Positions 13,901 through 26,890 of a stretch of 64,000 bases of DNA are shown piece after piece. This stretch comes from Liolophura sinensis (taxonomy: Eukaryota > Mollusca > Polyplacophora > Chitonida > Chitonidae), in assembly GCF_032854445.1 (NCBI RefSeq), contig NW_027018045.1:1-64000 (forward strand), in the 5' to 3' direction. Positions within the stretch are counted from its first letter, which is position 1. Every line of letters begins with the position of its first letter. The position numbers and the translations under genes were made by a program. The notes under the pieces are model-generated. The model saw only the letters and a list, made by a program, of their open reading frames with translations. It was not told the origin of the DNA and did no database searches.

Positions 13901-14821
13901 ACACCTTACTGAAGTGGGTCAGTGTTCAGTTGTAGTTTTTACAGCAGACTGTATCAAGAACCTTGTTTTTTTTATGTACAAATGGTGTGGTTTTTCTACA
14001 CGTAGATAAAGACATTGAGATTGTCTTGCACTTAGAAGTAAGACAATTGCTGGGTGAGTTAAATGGGCTTAGCCCAAAGATTTCAGGTCTTCTGGGCTAC
14101 CGAAGGGCACATAACTTATAGTCAAAAGTTAAATATAGTAATGACCAGTAGCGATTGTACAGAGTACAGTGTAGCCGATTTCAATTAACAAAAAGACCAG
14201 GCAAAAATGCAAAAGCAGAAAAACTGTTCCAGTGCTGCTGGTAAGAGGCTAATCCGACGTATTTTGTGACGACAAATCGAATGGTGCAAACCGCGTTGCT
14301 CTCCGACCAATACTTTTGGCTGTAGTGACAATTGAATGATCATTTATGTCATAATCACGTGCCCAGCAACGGCTCTTACTCCATGGAAACCAGGGATATT
14401 TGCAATTTTTTAACAGCTGCCGATGCCTGGCCCAATTCCGCATCTTTTGGCACCTTATAAATGTGGGTCAGTGTTTAGTTGTACTTTTTACAGCAGACTG
14501 TATCAAGTACCTTGTGTTTTTTATGTACAAATGGTGTGGATTTTCTACACGTAGATAAAGACATTGAGATTGTCTTGGACTTAGAAGTAAGACAATTGCT
14601 GGGTGAGTTAAATGGGCTTGGCCCAAAGATTTCAGGTCTTCTGGGCTACCGAAGGGCACATAACTTATAGTCAAAAGTTGAATATAGTAATGACCAGTCG
14701 CGATTGTACAGAGTACAGTGTAGCCGATTTCAATTATCAAAAAGACCAGGTAAAAATGCAAAAGTGGAAAAACTGTTCCAGTGCTGCTGGTAAGAGTCTA
14801 ATCCGACGTATTTTGTGACGA
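10980..14821 (+). repeat. 7-unit block B A B A A A B, copy 1 (recurs 13 units later)
   Basis: It matches 18114-21956 at a constant offset of about 7,134 bp with the same subfamily order. Markers: GATAACGAC with a CACCAG or TACCAG tail and TTTGACG in the third unit; GATGGCTGG, ATGTTCAAATAG and GGTTTCGACTTAG in the fourth; GAAAACTTG at the fourth-fifth boundary; AAGAACCTTG and CATGCCATAATC-like changes in the sixth. Copies differ by scattered substitutions, so this duplication is older than the identical pair at 23.6 kb. Confidence 0.85.
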
Positions 14822-17800
14822 GAAATCGAATGGTGCAAACCGCGTTGCTCTCCGACCAACACGTTTGGCTGTAGTGACAATTGAATGATCATTTATGTCA
14901 TAATCACGTGCCCAGCAACGGCTCTTACTCCATGGAAACCAGGGAAATTTGCAATTTTTCAACAGCTGCCGATGCCTGGCTCAATTCCGCATCTTTTGGC
15001 ACCTTACTGAAGTGGGTCAGTGTTCAGTTGTACTTTTTACAGCAGACTGTATCAAGTACCTTGTGTTTTTCATGTACAAATGGTCTGGTTTTTCTACACG
15101 TAGATAAAGACATTGAGATTGTCTTGCATTTAGAAGTAAGGCAATTGCTGGGTGAGTTAAATGGGCTTAGCCCAAAGATTTGACGTCTTCTGGGCTACCG
15201 AAGGGCACATAACTTATAGTCAAAAGTTGAATATAGTAATGACAAGTCGCGATTGTACAGAGTACAGTGTAGCCGATTTCAATTAACAAAAAGACCAGGC
15301 AAAAATGCAAAAGTGGAAAAACTGTTCCAGTGCTGCTGGTAGGAGGCTAATATGACGTATTTTGTGACGAGAAATCGAATGGTGCAAACCGCGTTGCTCT
15401 CCGACCAACTCTTTTGGCTGTAGTGACAGTTGAATGATCATTTATGTCATAATCACGTGCCCAGCAACGGCTCTTACTCCATGGAAACCAGGGAAATTTG
15501 CAATTTTTCAACAGCTGCCGATGCCTGGCTCAATTCCGCATCTTTTGGCACCTTACTGAAGTGGGCCAGTGTTCAGTTGTACTTTTTACAGCAGACTGTA
15601 TCAAGTACCTTGTGTTTTTCACGTACAAATGGTGTGGTTTTTCTACACGTAGATAAAGACATTGAGACTGTCTTGCACTTAGAAGTAAGACAATTACTGG
15701 GTGAGTTAAATGGGCTTAGCCCAAAGATTTCAGGTCTTCTGGGCTACCGAAGGGCACATAACTTATAGTCAAAAGTTAAATATAGTAATGACCAGTCGCG
15801 ATTGTACAGAGTACAGTGTAGCCGATTTCAATAAACAAAAAGACCAGGCAAAAATGCAAAAGCGGAATAACTGTTCCAGTGCCGCTGGTAAGAGGCTAAT
15901 CCGACGTATTTTGTGACGACAAATCAAATGGTGCAAACCGCGTTGCTCTCCGACCAATACTTTTGGCTGTAGTGACAATTGAATGATCATTTATGTCATA
16001 ATCACGTGCCCAGCAACCGCTCTTACTCCATGGAAACCAGGGATATTTGCAATTTTTTAACAGCTGCCGATGCCTGGCCCAATTCCGCATCTTTTGGCAC
16101 CTTATAAATGTGGGTCAGTGTTTAGTTGTACTTTTTACAGCAGACTGTATCAAGTACCTTGTGTTTTTTATGTACAAATGGTGTGGATTTTCTACACGTA
16201 GATAAAGACATTGAGATTGTCTTGGACTTAGAAGTAAGACAATTGCTGGGTGAGTTAAATGGGCTTGGCCCAAAGATTTCAAGTCTTCTGGGCTACCTTA
16301 TAGTCAAACTTATAGTCAAAAGTTGAATATAGTAATGACCAGTAGCGATTGTACAGAGTACAGTGTAGCCGATTTCAATTAACAAAAAGACCAGGCAAAA
16401 ATGCAAAAGTGGAAAAACTTTTCCAGTGCTACTAGTAAGAGGCTAATCCGACGTATTTTGTGACGAGAAATCGAATGGTGCAATCCGCGTTGCTCTCCGA
16501 CCAATACTTTTGGCTGTAGCAACAATTGAATGATCATTGATGCCATAATCACGTGCGTAGCAACGGCTCTTACTCCATGGAAACCAGGGAAATTTGCAAT
16601 TTGTCAACAGCTGCCGATGCCTGTTTCAATTCCGAATCTTTTGGCACCTTACTGAAGTGGGTCAGTGTTCGGTTGTACTTTTTACAGCAGACTGTATCAA
16701 GAACCTTGTTTTTTTTATGTACAAATGGTCTGGTTTTTCTACACGTAGATAAAGACATTGAGATTGTCTTGCACTTAGAAGTAAGACAATTGCTGGGTGA
16801 GTTAAATGGGCTTAGCCCAAAGATTTCAGGTCTTCTGGGCTACCGAAGGGCACATAACTTATAGTCAAAAGTTAAATATAGTAATGACCAGTCGCGATTG
16901 TACAGAGTACAGTGTAGCCGATTTCAATTAACAAAAAGACCAGGCAAAAATGCAAAAGCGGAAAAACTGTTCCAGTGCTGCTGGTAAGAGGCTAATCCGA
17001 CGTATTTTGTGACGACAAATCGAATGGTGCAAACCGCGTTGCTCTCCGACCAATACTTTTGGCTGTAGTGACAATTGAATGATCATTTATGTCATAATCA
17101 CGTGCCCAGCAACGGCTCTTACTCCATGGAAACCAAGGATATTTGCAATTTTTTAACAGCTGCCGATGCCTGGCCCAATTCGCATCTTTTGGCACCTTAT
17201 AAATGTGGGTCAGTGTTTAGTTGTACTTTTTTACAGCAGACTGTATCAAGTACCTTGTGTTTTTTATGTACAAATGGTGTGGTTTTTCTACACGTAGATA
17301 AAGACATTGAGATTGTCTTGGACTTAGAAGTAAGACAATTGCTGGGTGAGATAAATGGGCTTGGCCCAAAGATTTCAGGTCTTCTGGGCTACCGAAGGGC
17401 ACATAACTTATAGTCAAAAGTTGAATATAGTAATGACCAGTCGCGATTGTACAGAGTACAGTGTAGCCGATTTCAATTATCAAAAAGACCAGGTAAAAAT
17501 GCAAAAGTGGAAAAACTGTTCCAGTGCTGCTGGTAAGAGTCTAATCCGACGTATTTTGTGACGACAAATCGAATGGTGCAAACCGCGTTGCTCTCCGACC
17601 AACACGTTTGACTGTAGTGACAATTGAATGATCATTTATGTCATAAACACGTGCCCAGCAACGGCTCTTACTCCATGGAAACCAGGGAAATTTGCAATTT
17701 TTCAACAGCTGCCGATGCCTGGCTCAATTCCGCATCTTTTGGCACCTTACTGAAGTGGGTCAGTGTTCAGTTGTACTTTTTACAGCAGACTGTATCAAGT

Positions 17801-18113
17801 ACCTTGTGTTTTTCACGTACAAATGGTGTGGTTTTTCTACACGTAGATAAAGACATTGAGACTGTCTTGCACTTAGAAGTAAGACAATTACTGGGTGAGT
17901 TAAATGGGCTTAGCCCAAAGATTTCAGGTCTTCTGGGCTACCGAAGGGCACATAACTTATAGCTAAAAGTTAAATATAGTAATGACCAGTCGCGATTGTA
18001 CAGAGTACAGTGTAGCCGATTTCAATAAACAAAAAGACCAGGCAAAAATGCAAAAGCGGAATAACTGTTCCAGTGCCGCTGGTAAGAGGCTAATCCGACG
18101 TATTTTGTGACGA
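14822..18113 (+). repeat. Six units, order A A B A B A, mixed
   Basis: The units at 15371 and 17565 both carry GAGACTGTC and are followed by B units with GTGTGGATTTTC or its relative. The A unit at 14822 resembles the one at 18663 (TGGTCTGG plus TTTGACGTC). The stretch contains the duplication of 12 bases at 16297-16320. The A unit at 16467 shares AAGAACCTTG and GCGTAGC with those at 13724 and 20859. Confidence 0.85.
16297..16320 (+). repeat. Perfect 12-bp tandem duplication replacing part of the unit core
   Basis: The sequence CTTATAGTCAAA occurs twice back to back (16297-16308 and 16309-16320). In every other unit this place reads CCGAAGGGCACATAA followed by one CTTATAGTCAAA. The otherwise invariant GAAGGGCACATAA segment has been replaced, with a net loss of two bases. 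The unit is 547 bp. Confidence 0.9.
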
Positions 18114-21100
18114 CAAATCAAATGGTGCAAACCGCGTTGCTCTCCGACCAATACTTTTGGCTGTAGTGACAATTGAATGATCATTTATGTCATAATCACG
18201 TGCCCAGCAACGGCTCTTACTCCATGGAAACCAGGGATATTTGCAATTTTTTAACAGCTGCCGATGCCTGGCCCAATTCCGCTTCTTTTGGCACCTTATA
18301 AATGTGGGTCAGTGTTTAGTTGTACTTTTTACAGCAGACTGTATCAAGTACCTTGTGTTTTTTATGTACAAATGGTGTGGATTTTCTACACGTAGATAAA
18401 GACATTGAGATTGTCTTGGACTTAGAAGTAAGACAATTGCTGGGTGAGTTAAATGGGCTTGGCCCAAAGATTTCAGGTCTTCTGGGCTACCGAAGGGCAC
18501 ATAACTTATAGTCAAAAGTTGAATATAGTAATGACCAGTCGCGATTGTACAGAGTACAGTGTAGCCGATTTCAATTATCAAAAAGACCAGGTAAAAATGC
18601 AAAAGTGGAAAAACTGTTCCAGTGCTGCTGGTAAGAGTCTAATCCGACGTATTTTGTGACGAGAAATCGAATGGTGCAAACCGCGTTGCTCTCCGACCAA
18701 CACGTTTGGCTGTAGTGACAATTGAATGATCATTTATGTCATAATCACGTGCCCAGCAACGGCTCTTACTCCATGGAAACCAGGGAAATTTGCAATTTTT
18801 CAACAGCTGCCGATGCCTGGCTCAATTCCGCATCTTTTGGCACCTTACTGAAGTGGGTCAGTGTTCAGTTGTACTTTTTACAGCAGACTGTATCAAGTAC
18901 CTTGTGTTTTTCATGTACAAATGGTCTGGTTTTTCTACACGTAGATAAAGACATTGAGATTGTCTTGCACTTAGAAGTAAGGCAATTGCTGGGTGAGTTA
19001 AATGGGCTTAGCCCAAAGATTTGACGTCTTCTGGGCTACCGAAGGGCACATAACTTATAGTCAAAAGTTGAATATAGTAATGACCAGTAGCGATTGTACA
19101 GAGTACAGTGTAGCCGATTTCAATTAACAAAAAGACCAGGCAAAAATGCAAAAGAGGAAAAACTGTTCCAGTGCTGCTGGTAAGAGGCTAATCCGACGTA
19201 TTTTGTGACGAGAAATCGAATGGTGCAAACCGCGTTGCTCTCCGACCAATACTTTTGGCTGTAGTGACAATTGAATGATCATTGATGTCATAATCACGTG
19301 CCCAGCAACAGCTCTTACTCCATGGAAACCAGGGATATTTGCAATTTTTTAACAGCTGCCGATGCCTGGCCCAATTCCGCATCTTTTGGCACCTTATAAA
19401 TGTGGGTCAGTGTTCAGTTGTACTTTTTACAGCAGACTGTATCAAGTACCTTGTGTTTTTTATGTACAAATGGTGTGGTTTTTCTACACGTAGATAACGA
19501 CATTGAGATTGTCTTGGACTTAGAAGTAAGACAATTGCTGGGTGAGTTAAATGGCCTTGGCCCAAAGATTTCAGGTCTTCTGGGCTACCGAAGGGCACAT
19601 AACTTATAGTCAAAAGTTGAATATAGTAATGACCAGTCGCGATTGTACAGAGTACAGTGTAGCCGATTTCAATTAACAAAAAGACCAGGCAAAAATGCAA
19701 AAGTGGAAAAACTGTTCCAGTGCTACCAGTAAGAGGCTAATTTGACGTATTTTCTGACGAGAAATCGAATGGTGCAATCCGCGTTGCTCTCCGACCAATA
19801 CTTTTGGCTGTAGCGACAATTGAATGATCATTGATGTCATAATCACGTGCGTAGCAACGGCTCTTACTCCATGGAAACCAGGGAAATTTGCAATTTGTCA
19901 ACAGCTGCCGATGGCTGGCTGAATTGCGAATCTTTTTGCACCTTACTGAAGTGGGTCAGTGTTCAGTTGTACTTTTTACAGCAGACTGTATCAAGTACCT
20001 TGTGTTTTTCATGTTCAAATAGTGTGGTTTTTCTACACGTAGATAAAGACATTGAGATTGGTTTCGACTTAGAAGTAAGGCAATTGCTGGGTGAGTTAAA
20101 TGGGCTTAGCCCAAAGATTTGACGTCTTCTGGGCTACCGAAGGGCACATAACTTATAGTCAAAAGTTGAATATAGTAATGACCAGTCGCGATGGTACATA
20201 GTACAGTGTAGCCGATTTCAATTAACAAAAAGACCAGGCAAACATGCAAAAGTGGAAAACTTGTTCCAGTGCTGCTGGTAAGAGGCTAATCCGACGTATT
20301 TTGTGACGAGAAATCGAATGGTGCAAACCGCGTTGCTTTCCGAACAATACTTTTGCCTGTAGTGACAATTGAATGATCATTTATGTCATAATCACGTGCC
20401 CAGCAACGGCTCTTACTCCATGGAAACCAGGGAAATTTGCAATTTTTCAACAGCTGCCGATGCCTGGCTCAATTCCGCATCTTTTGGCACCTTACTGAAG
20501 TGGGTCAGTGTTCAGTTGTACTTTTTACAGCAGACTGTATCAAGTACCTTGTGTTTTTCAAGTACAAATGGTGTGGTTTTTCTACACGTAGATAAAGACA
20601 TTGAGATTGTCTTGCACTTAGAAGTAAGGCAATTGCTGGGTGAGTTAAATGGGCCTGGTCCAAAGATTTCAGGTCTTCTGGGCTACCGAAGGGCACATAA
20701 CTTATAGTCAAAAGTTGAATATAGTAATGACCAGTAGCGATTGTACAGAGTACAGTGTAGCCGATTTCAATTAACAAAAAGACCAGGCAAAAATGCAAAA
20801 GTGGAAAAACTTTTCCAGTGCTACTAGTAAGAGGCTAATCCGACGTATTTTGTGACGAGAAATCGAATGGTGCAATCCGCGTTGCTCTCCGACCAATACT
20901 TTTGGCTGTAGCAACAATTGAATGATCATTGATGCCATAATCACGTGCGTAGCAACGGCTCTTGCTCCATGGAAACCAGGGAAATTTGCAATTTGTCAAC
21001 AGCTGCCGATGCCTGGCTCTATTCCGAATCTTTTGGCACCTTACTGAAGTGGGTCAGTGTTCAGTTGTACTTTTTACAGCAGACTGTATCAAGAACCTTG

Positions 21101-21956
21101 TTTTTTTTATGTACAAATGGTCTGGTTTTTCTACACGTAGATAAAGACATTGAGATTGTCTTGCACTTAGAAGTAAGACAATTGCTGGGTGAGTTAAATG
21201 GGCTTGGCCCAAAGATTTCAGGTCTTCTGGGCTACCGAAGGGCACATAACTTATAGTCAAAAGTTGAATATAGTAATGACCAGTCGCGATTGTACAGAGT
21301 ACAGTGTAGCCGATTTCAATAAACAAAAAGACCAGGCAAAAATGCAAAAGCGGAAAAACTGTTCCAGTGCTGCTGGTAAGAGGCTAATCCGACGTATTTT
21401 GTGACGACAAATCGAATGGTGCAAACCGCGTTGCTCTCCGACCAATACTTTTGCCTGTAGTGACAATTGAATGATCATTTATGTCATAATCACGTGCCCA
21501 GCAAAGGCTCTTACTCGATGGAAACCAGGGATATTTGCAATTTTTTAACAGCTGCCGATGCCTGGCCCAATTCCGCATCTTTTGGCACCTTATAAATGTG
21601 GGTCAGTGTTTAGTTGTACTTTTTACAGCAGACTGTATCAAGTACCTTGTGTTTTTTATGTACAAATGGTGTGGTTTTTCTACACGTAGATAAAGACATT
21701 GAGATTGTCTTGGACTTAGAAGTAAGACAATTGCTGGGTGAGTTAAATGGGCTTGGCCCAAAGATTTCAGGTCTTCTGGGCTACCGAAGGGCACATAACT
21801 TATAGTCAAAAGTTGAATATAGTAATGACCAGTCGCGATTGTACAGAGTACAGTGTAGCCGATTTCAATTAACAAAAAGACCAGGTAAAAATGCAAAAGT
21901 GGAAAAACTGTTCCAGTGCTGCTGGTAATAGTCTAATCCGACGTATTTTGTGACGA
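18114..21956 (+). repeat. 7-unit block B A B A A A B, copy 2
   Basis: Counterpart of the block 7,134 bp upstream. Differences include GCGTAGC instead of CCCAGC and GAATTGCG in the fourth unit, TTTGACGTC in the fourth unit here where copy 1 reads TTTCAGGTC, and CTTGGCCC in the sixth. It is followed directly by copy 2 of the B B C block, whereas in copy 1 the B B C block comes before it. Confidence 0.85.
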
Positions 21957-23601
21957 GAAATCGAATGGTGCAAACCGCGTTGCTCTCCGACCAATACGTT
22001 TGGCTGTAGTGACAATTGAATGATCATTTATGTCATAATCACGTGCCCAGCAACGGCTCTTACTCCATGGAAACCAGGGATATTTGCAATTTTTTAACAG
22101 CTGCCGATGCCTGGCCTAATTCCGCATCTTTTGGCACCTTATAAATGTGGGTCAGTGTTTAGTTGTACTTTTTACAGCAGACTGTATCAAGTACCTTGTG
22201 TTTTTAATGTACAAATGGTGTGGTTTTTCTACACGTAGATAAAGACATTGAGATTGTCTTGGACTTAGAAGTAAGACAATTGCTGGGTGAGTTAAAGGGG
22301 CTTGGCCCAAAGATTTCAGGTCTTCTGGGCTACCGAAGGGCACATAACTTATAGTCAAAAGTTGAATATAGTAATGACCAGTCGCGATTGTACAGAGTAC
22401 AGTGTAGCCGGTTTCAATTAACAAAAAGACCAGGCAAAAATGCAAAAGTGGAAAAACTGTTCCAGTGCTGCTGGTAAGAGGCTAATCCGACGTATTTTGT
22501 GACGAGAAATCGAATGGTGCAAACCGCGTTGCTCTCCGACCTATACTTTTGGCTGTAGCGACAATTGAATGATCATTGATGTCATAATCACGTGCCCAGC
22601 AACGGCTCTTACTCCATGGAAACCATGGATATTTGCAATTTTTTAACAGCTGCCGATGCCTAGCCCAATTCCGCATCTTTTGGCACCTTATAAATGTGGG
22701 TCAGTGTTTAGTTGTACTTTTTACAGCAGACTGTATCAAGTACCTTGTGTTTTTTATGTACAAATGGTGTGGTTTCTCTACACGTAGATAAAGACATTGA
22801 GATTGTCTTGGACTTAGAAGTAAGACAATTGCTGGGTGAGTTAAATGGGCTGGGCCCAAAGATTTCAGGTCTTCTGGGCTACCGAAGGGCACATAACTTA
22901 TAGTCAAAAGTTGAATATAGTAATGACCAGTCGCGATTGTACAGAGTACAGTGTAGCCGATTTCAATTATCAAAAAGACCACGTAAAAATGCAAAAGTGT
23001 CAACTGTTCCAGTGCTGCTGGTAAGAGTCTAATCCGACGTATTTTGTGACGAGAAATCGAATGGTGCAAACCGTGTTGCTCTCCGACCAATACTTTTGGC
23101 TGTAGCGACAATTGAATGATCATTTATGTCATAATCACATGCCCAGCAACGGCTCTTACTCCATGGAAACCAGGGAAATTTGCAATTTTTCAACAGCTGC
23201 CGATACCTGGCTCAAATCCGCATCTTTTGGCACCTTATTCATGTGGGTCGGTGGTCAGTTGTACTTTTTACAGCAGACTGTATCAAGTACCTTGTGTTTT
23301 TTATGTACAAATGGTGTGGTTTTTCTACACGTAGATAAAGACATTGAGATTGTCTTGCACTTAGAAGTAAGACAATTGCTGCGTGAGTTAAATGGGCTTA
23401 GCCCAAAGATTTGACGTCTTCTGGGCTACCGAAGGGCACATAACTTATAGTCAAAAGTTGAATATAGTAATGACAAGTCGCGATTGTACAGAGTACAATG
23501 TAGCCGATTTCAATTAACAAAAAGACCAGGCAAAAATGCAAAAGCGGAAAAACTGTTCCAGTGCTGCTGGTAAGAGGCTAATCCGACGTATTTTGTGACG
23601 A
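21957..23601 (+). repeat. 3-unit block B B C, copy 2
   Basis: Carries the same GTTAAAGGGG, GACCTATAC, AAGTGTCAACTG and ACCGTGTTGC alleles as the copy 12,622 bp upstream. Private changes here include GTGTTTTTAATG in the first unit and GACCACGT in the second; the latter is shared with the related unit at 37864, so the 37864 unit is closer to this copy than to copy 1. Confidence 0.85.
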
Positions 23602-24149
23602 GAAATCGAATGGTGCAAACCGCGTTGCTCTCCGACCTATACTTTTGGCTGTAGCGACAATTCAATGATCATTGATGTCATAATCACGTGCCCAGCAACG
23701 GCTCTTACTCCATGGAAACCAGGGATATTTGCAATTTTTTAACAGCTGCCGATGCCTGGCCCAATTCCGCATCTTTTGGCACCTTATAAATGTGGGTCAG
23801 TGTTTAGTTGTACTTTTTACAGCAGACTGTATCAAGTACCTTGTGTTTTTTTATGTACAAATGGTGTGGTTTTTCTACACGTAGATAGACATTGAGATTG
23901 TCTTGGACTTAGAAGTAAGACAATTGCTGGGTGAGTTAAATGGGCTTGGCCCAAAGATTTCAGGTCTTCTGGGCTACCGAAGGGCACATAACTTATAGTC
24001 AAAAGTTGAATATAGTAATGACCAGTCGCGATTGTACAGAGTACAGTGTAGCCGATTTCAATAAACAAAAAGACCAGGCAAAAATGCAAAAGCGGAAAAA
24101 CTGTTCCAGTGCTGCTGGTAAGAGGCTAATCCGACGTATTTTGTGACGA
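23602..24149 (+). repeat. Identical adjacent unit, copy 1 (548 bp, B)
   Basis: Read base by base, this unit and the next show no difference over 548 bp. Both carry GACCTATAC, AATTCAATGATC, the GTTTTTTTATG insertion, the GATAGACATT deletion and the AATAAAC variant. The identity also extends upstream of the boundary into the preceding unit's tail. Confidence 0.9.
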
Positions 24150-24697
24150 GAAATCGAATGGTGCAAACCGCGTTGCTCTCCGACCTATACTTTTGGCTGT
24201 AGCGACAATTCAATGATCATTGATGTCATAATCACGTGCCCAGCAACGGCTCTTACTCCATGGAAACCAGGGATATTTGCAATTTTTTAACAGCTGCCGA
24301 TGCCTGGCCCAATTCCGCATCTTTTGGCACCTTATAAATGTGGGTCAGTGTTTAGTTGTACTTTTTACAGCAGACTGTATCAAGTACCTTGTGTTTTTTT
24401 ATGTACAAATGGTGTGGTTTTTCTACACGTAGATAGACATTGAGATTGTCTTGGACTTAGAAGTAAGACAATTGCTGGGTGAGTTAAATGGGCTTGGCCC
24501 AAAGATTTCAGGTCTTCTGGGCTACCGAAGGGCACATAACTTATAGTCAAAAGTTGAATATAGTAATGACCAGTCGCGATTGTACAGAGTACAGTGTAGC
24601 CGATTTCAATAAACAAAAAGACCAGGCAAAAATGCAAAAGCGGAAAAACTGTTCCAGTGCTGCTGGTAAGAGGCTAATCCGACGTATTTTGTGACGA
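24150..24697 (+). repeat. Identical adjacent unit, copy 2 (548 bp, B)
   Basis: The exact tandem copy of the preceding unit; the two diverge only at the next boundary, where GACGAGAAATC becomes GACGACAAATC. This is the most recent-looking event in the window. An assembly duplication would look the same. Confidence 0.9.
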
Positions 24698-26343
24698 CAA
24701 ATCGAATGGTGCAAACCGCGTTGCTCTCCGACCAATATTTTTGGCTGTAGTGACAATTGAATGATCATTTATGTCATAATCACGTGCCCAGCAACGACTC
24801 TTACTCCATGGAAACCAGGGATATTTGCAATTTTTTAACAGCTGCCGATGCCTGGCCCAATTCCGCATCTTTTGGCACCTTATAAATGTGGGTCAGTGTT
24901 TAGTTGTACTTTTTACAGCAGACTGTATCAAGTACCTTGTGTTTTTTATGTACAAATGGTGTGGTTTTTCTACACGTAGATAAAGACATTGAGATTGTCT
25001 TGGACTTAGAAGTAAGACAATTGCTGGGTGAGTTAAATGGGCTTGGCCCAAAGATTTCAGGTCTTCTGGGCTACCGAAGGGCACATAACTTATAGTCAAA
25101 AGTTGAACATAGTAATGACCAGTCGCGATTGTACAGAGTACAGTGTAGCCGATTTCAATTATCAAAAAGACCAGGTAAAAATGCAAAAGTGGAAAAACTG
25201 TTCCAGTTCTACTAGTAAGAGTCTAATCCGACGTATTTTGTGACGAGAAATCGAATGGTGCAAACCGCGTTGCTCTCCGACCAATACTTTTGGCTGTAGT
25301 GACAATTGAATGATCATTTATGTCATAAACACGTGCCCAGCAACGGCTCTTACTCCATGGAAACCAGGGATATTTGCAATTTTTTAACAGCTGCCGATGC
25401 CTGGCCTAATTCCGCATCTTTTGGCACCTTATAAATGTGGGTCAGTGTTTAGTTGTACTTTTTACAGCAGACTGTATCAAGTACCTTGTGTTTTTATGTA
25501 CAAATGGTGTGGTTTTTCTACACGTAGATAAAGACATTGAGATTGTCTTGGACTTAGAAGTAAGACAATTGCTGGGTGAGATAAATGGGCTTGGCCCAAA
25601 GATTTCAGGTCTTCTGGGCTACCGAAGGGCACATAACTTATAGTCAAAAGTTGAATATAGTAATGACCAGTCGTGATTGTACAGAGTACAGTGTAGCCGA
25701 TTTCAATTATCAAAAAGACCAGGTAAAAATGCAAAAGTGGAAAAACTGTTCCAGTGCTGCTGGTAAGCGTCTAATCCGACGTATTTTGTGACGAGAAATC
25801 GAATGGTGCAAACCGCGTTGCTCTCCGACCAACACGTTTGGCTGTAGTGACAATTGAATGATCATTTATGTCATAATCACGTGCCCAGCAACGGCTCTTA
25901 CTCCATGGAAACCAGGGAAATTTGCAATTTTTCAACAGCTGCCGATGCCTGGCTCAATTCCGCATCTTTTGGCACCTTACTGAAGTGGGTCAGTGTTCAG
26001 TTGTACTTTTTACAGCAGACTGTATCAAGTACCTTGTGTTTTTCATGTACAAATGGTGTGGTTTTTCTACACGTAGATAAAGACATTGAGATTGTCTTGC
26101 ACTTAGAAGTAAGGCAATTGCTGGGTGAGTTAAATGGGCTTAGCCCAAAGATTTGACGTCTTCTGGGCTACCGAAGGGCACATAACTTATAGTCAAAAGT
26201 TGAATATAGTAATGACCAGTCGCGATTGTACAGAGTACAGTGTAGCCGATTTCAATTAAGAAAAAGACCAGGCAAAAATGCTAAAGTGGAAAAACTGTTC
26301 CAGTGCTGCTGGTAGGAGGCTAATATGACGTATTTTGTGACGA
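24698..26343 (+). repeat. 3-unit block B B A, copy 1 (recurs 4 units later)
   Basis: Rare alleles shared with 26891-28537 at an offset of about 2,193 bp: CAACGACTC in the first unit, CCAGTTCTACTAG at its end, CATAAACACG, CAGTCGTGATTG and GGTAAGCGTC in the second, and TAATATGACG at the end of the third. Confidence 0.9.
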
Positions 26344-26890
26344 GAAATCGAATGGTGCAAACCGCGTTGCTCTCCGACCAATACTTTTGGCTGTAGTGAC
26401 AATTGAATGATCATTTATGTCATAATCACGTGCCCAGCAACGGCTCTTACTCCATGGAAACCAGGGAAATTTGCAATTTTCAACAGCTGCCGATGCCTGG
26501 CTCAATTCCGCATCTTTTGGCACCTTATAAATGTGGGTCAGTGTTTAGTTGTACTTTTTACAGCAGACTGTATCAAGTACCTTGTGTTTTTTATGTACAA
26601 ATGGTGTGGTTTTTTCTACACGTAGATAGACATTGAGATTGTCTTGGACTTAGAAGTAAGACAATTGCTGGGTGAGTTAAATGGGCTTGGCCCAAAGATT
26701 TCAGGTCTTCTGGGCTACCGAAGGGCACATAACTTATAGTCAAAAGTTGAATATAGTAATGACCAGTCGCGATTGTACAGAGTACAGTGTAGCCGATTTC
26801 AATAAACAAAAAGACCAGGCAAAAATGCAAAAGCGGAAAAAACTGTTCCAGTGCTGCTGGTAAGAGCTAATCCGACGTATTTTGTGACGA
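26344..26890 (+). repeat. Single B unit between HOR copies (547 bp)
   Basis: A chimera-like unit: A-type GGGAAATTTGC upstream, B hexamer, then the GATAGACATT deletion and AATAAAC alleles of the identical pair at 23602-24697. It has a one-base deletion in AATTTTCAACAG and a GAGCTAATC deletion at its end, plus an extra A in GGAAAAAACTG. Confidence 0.8.
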
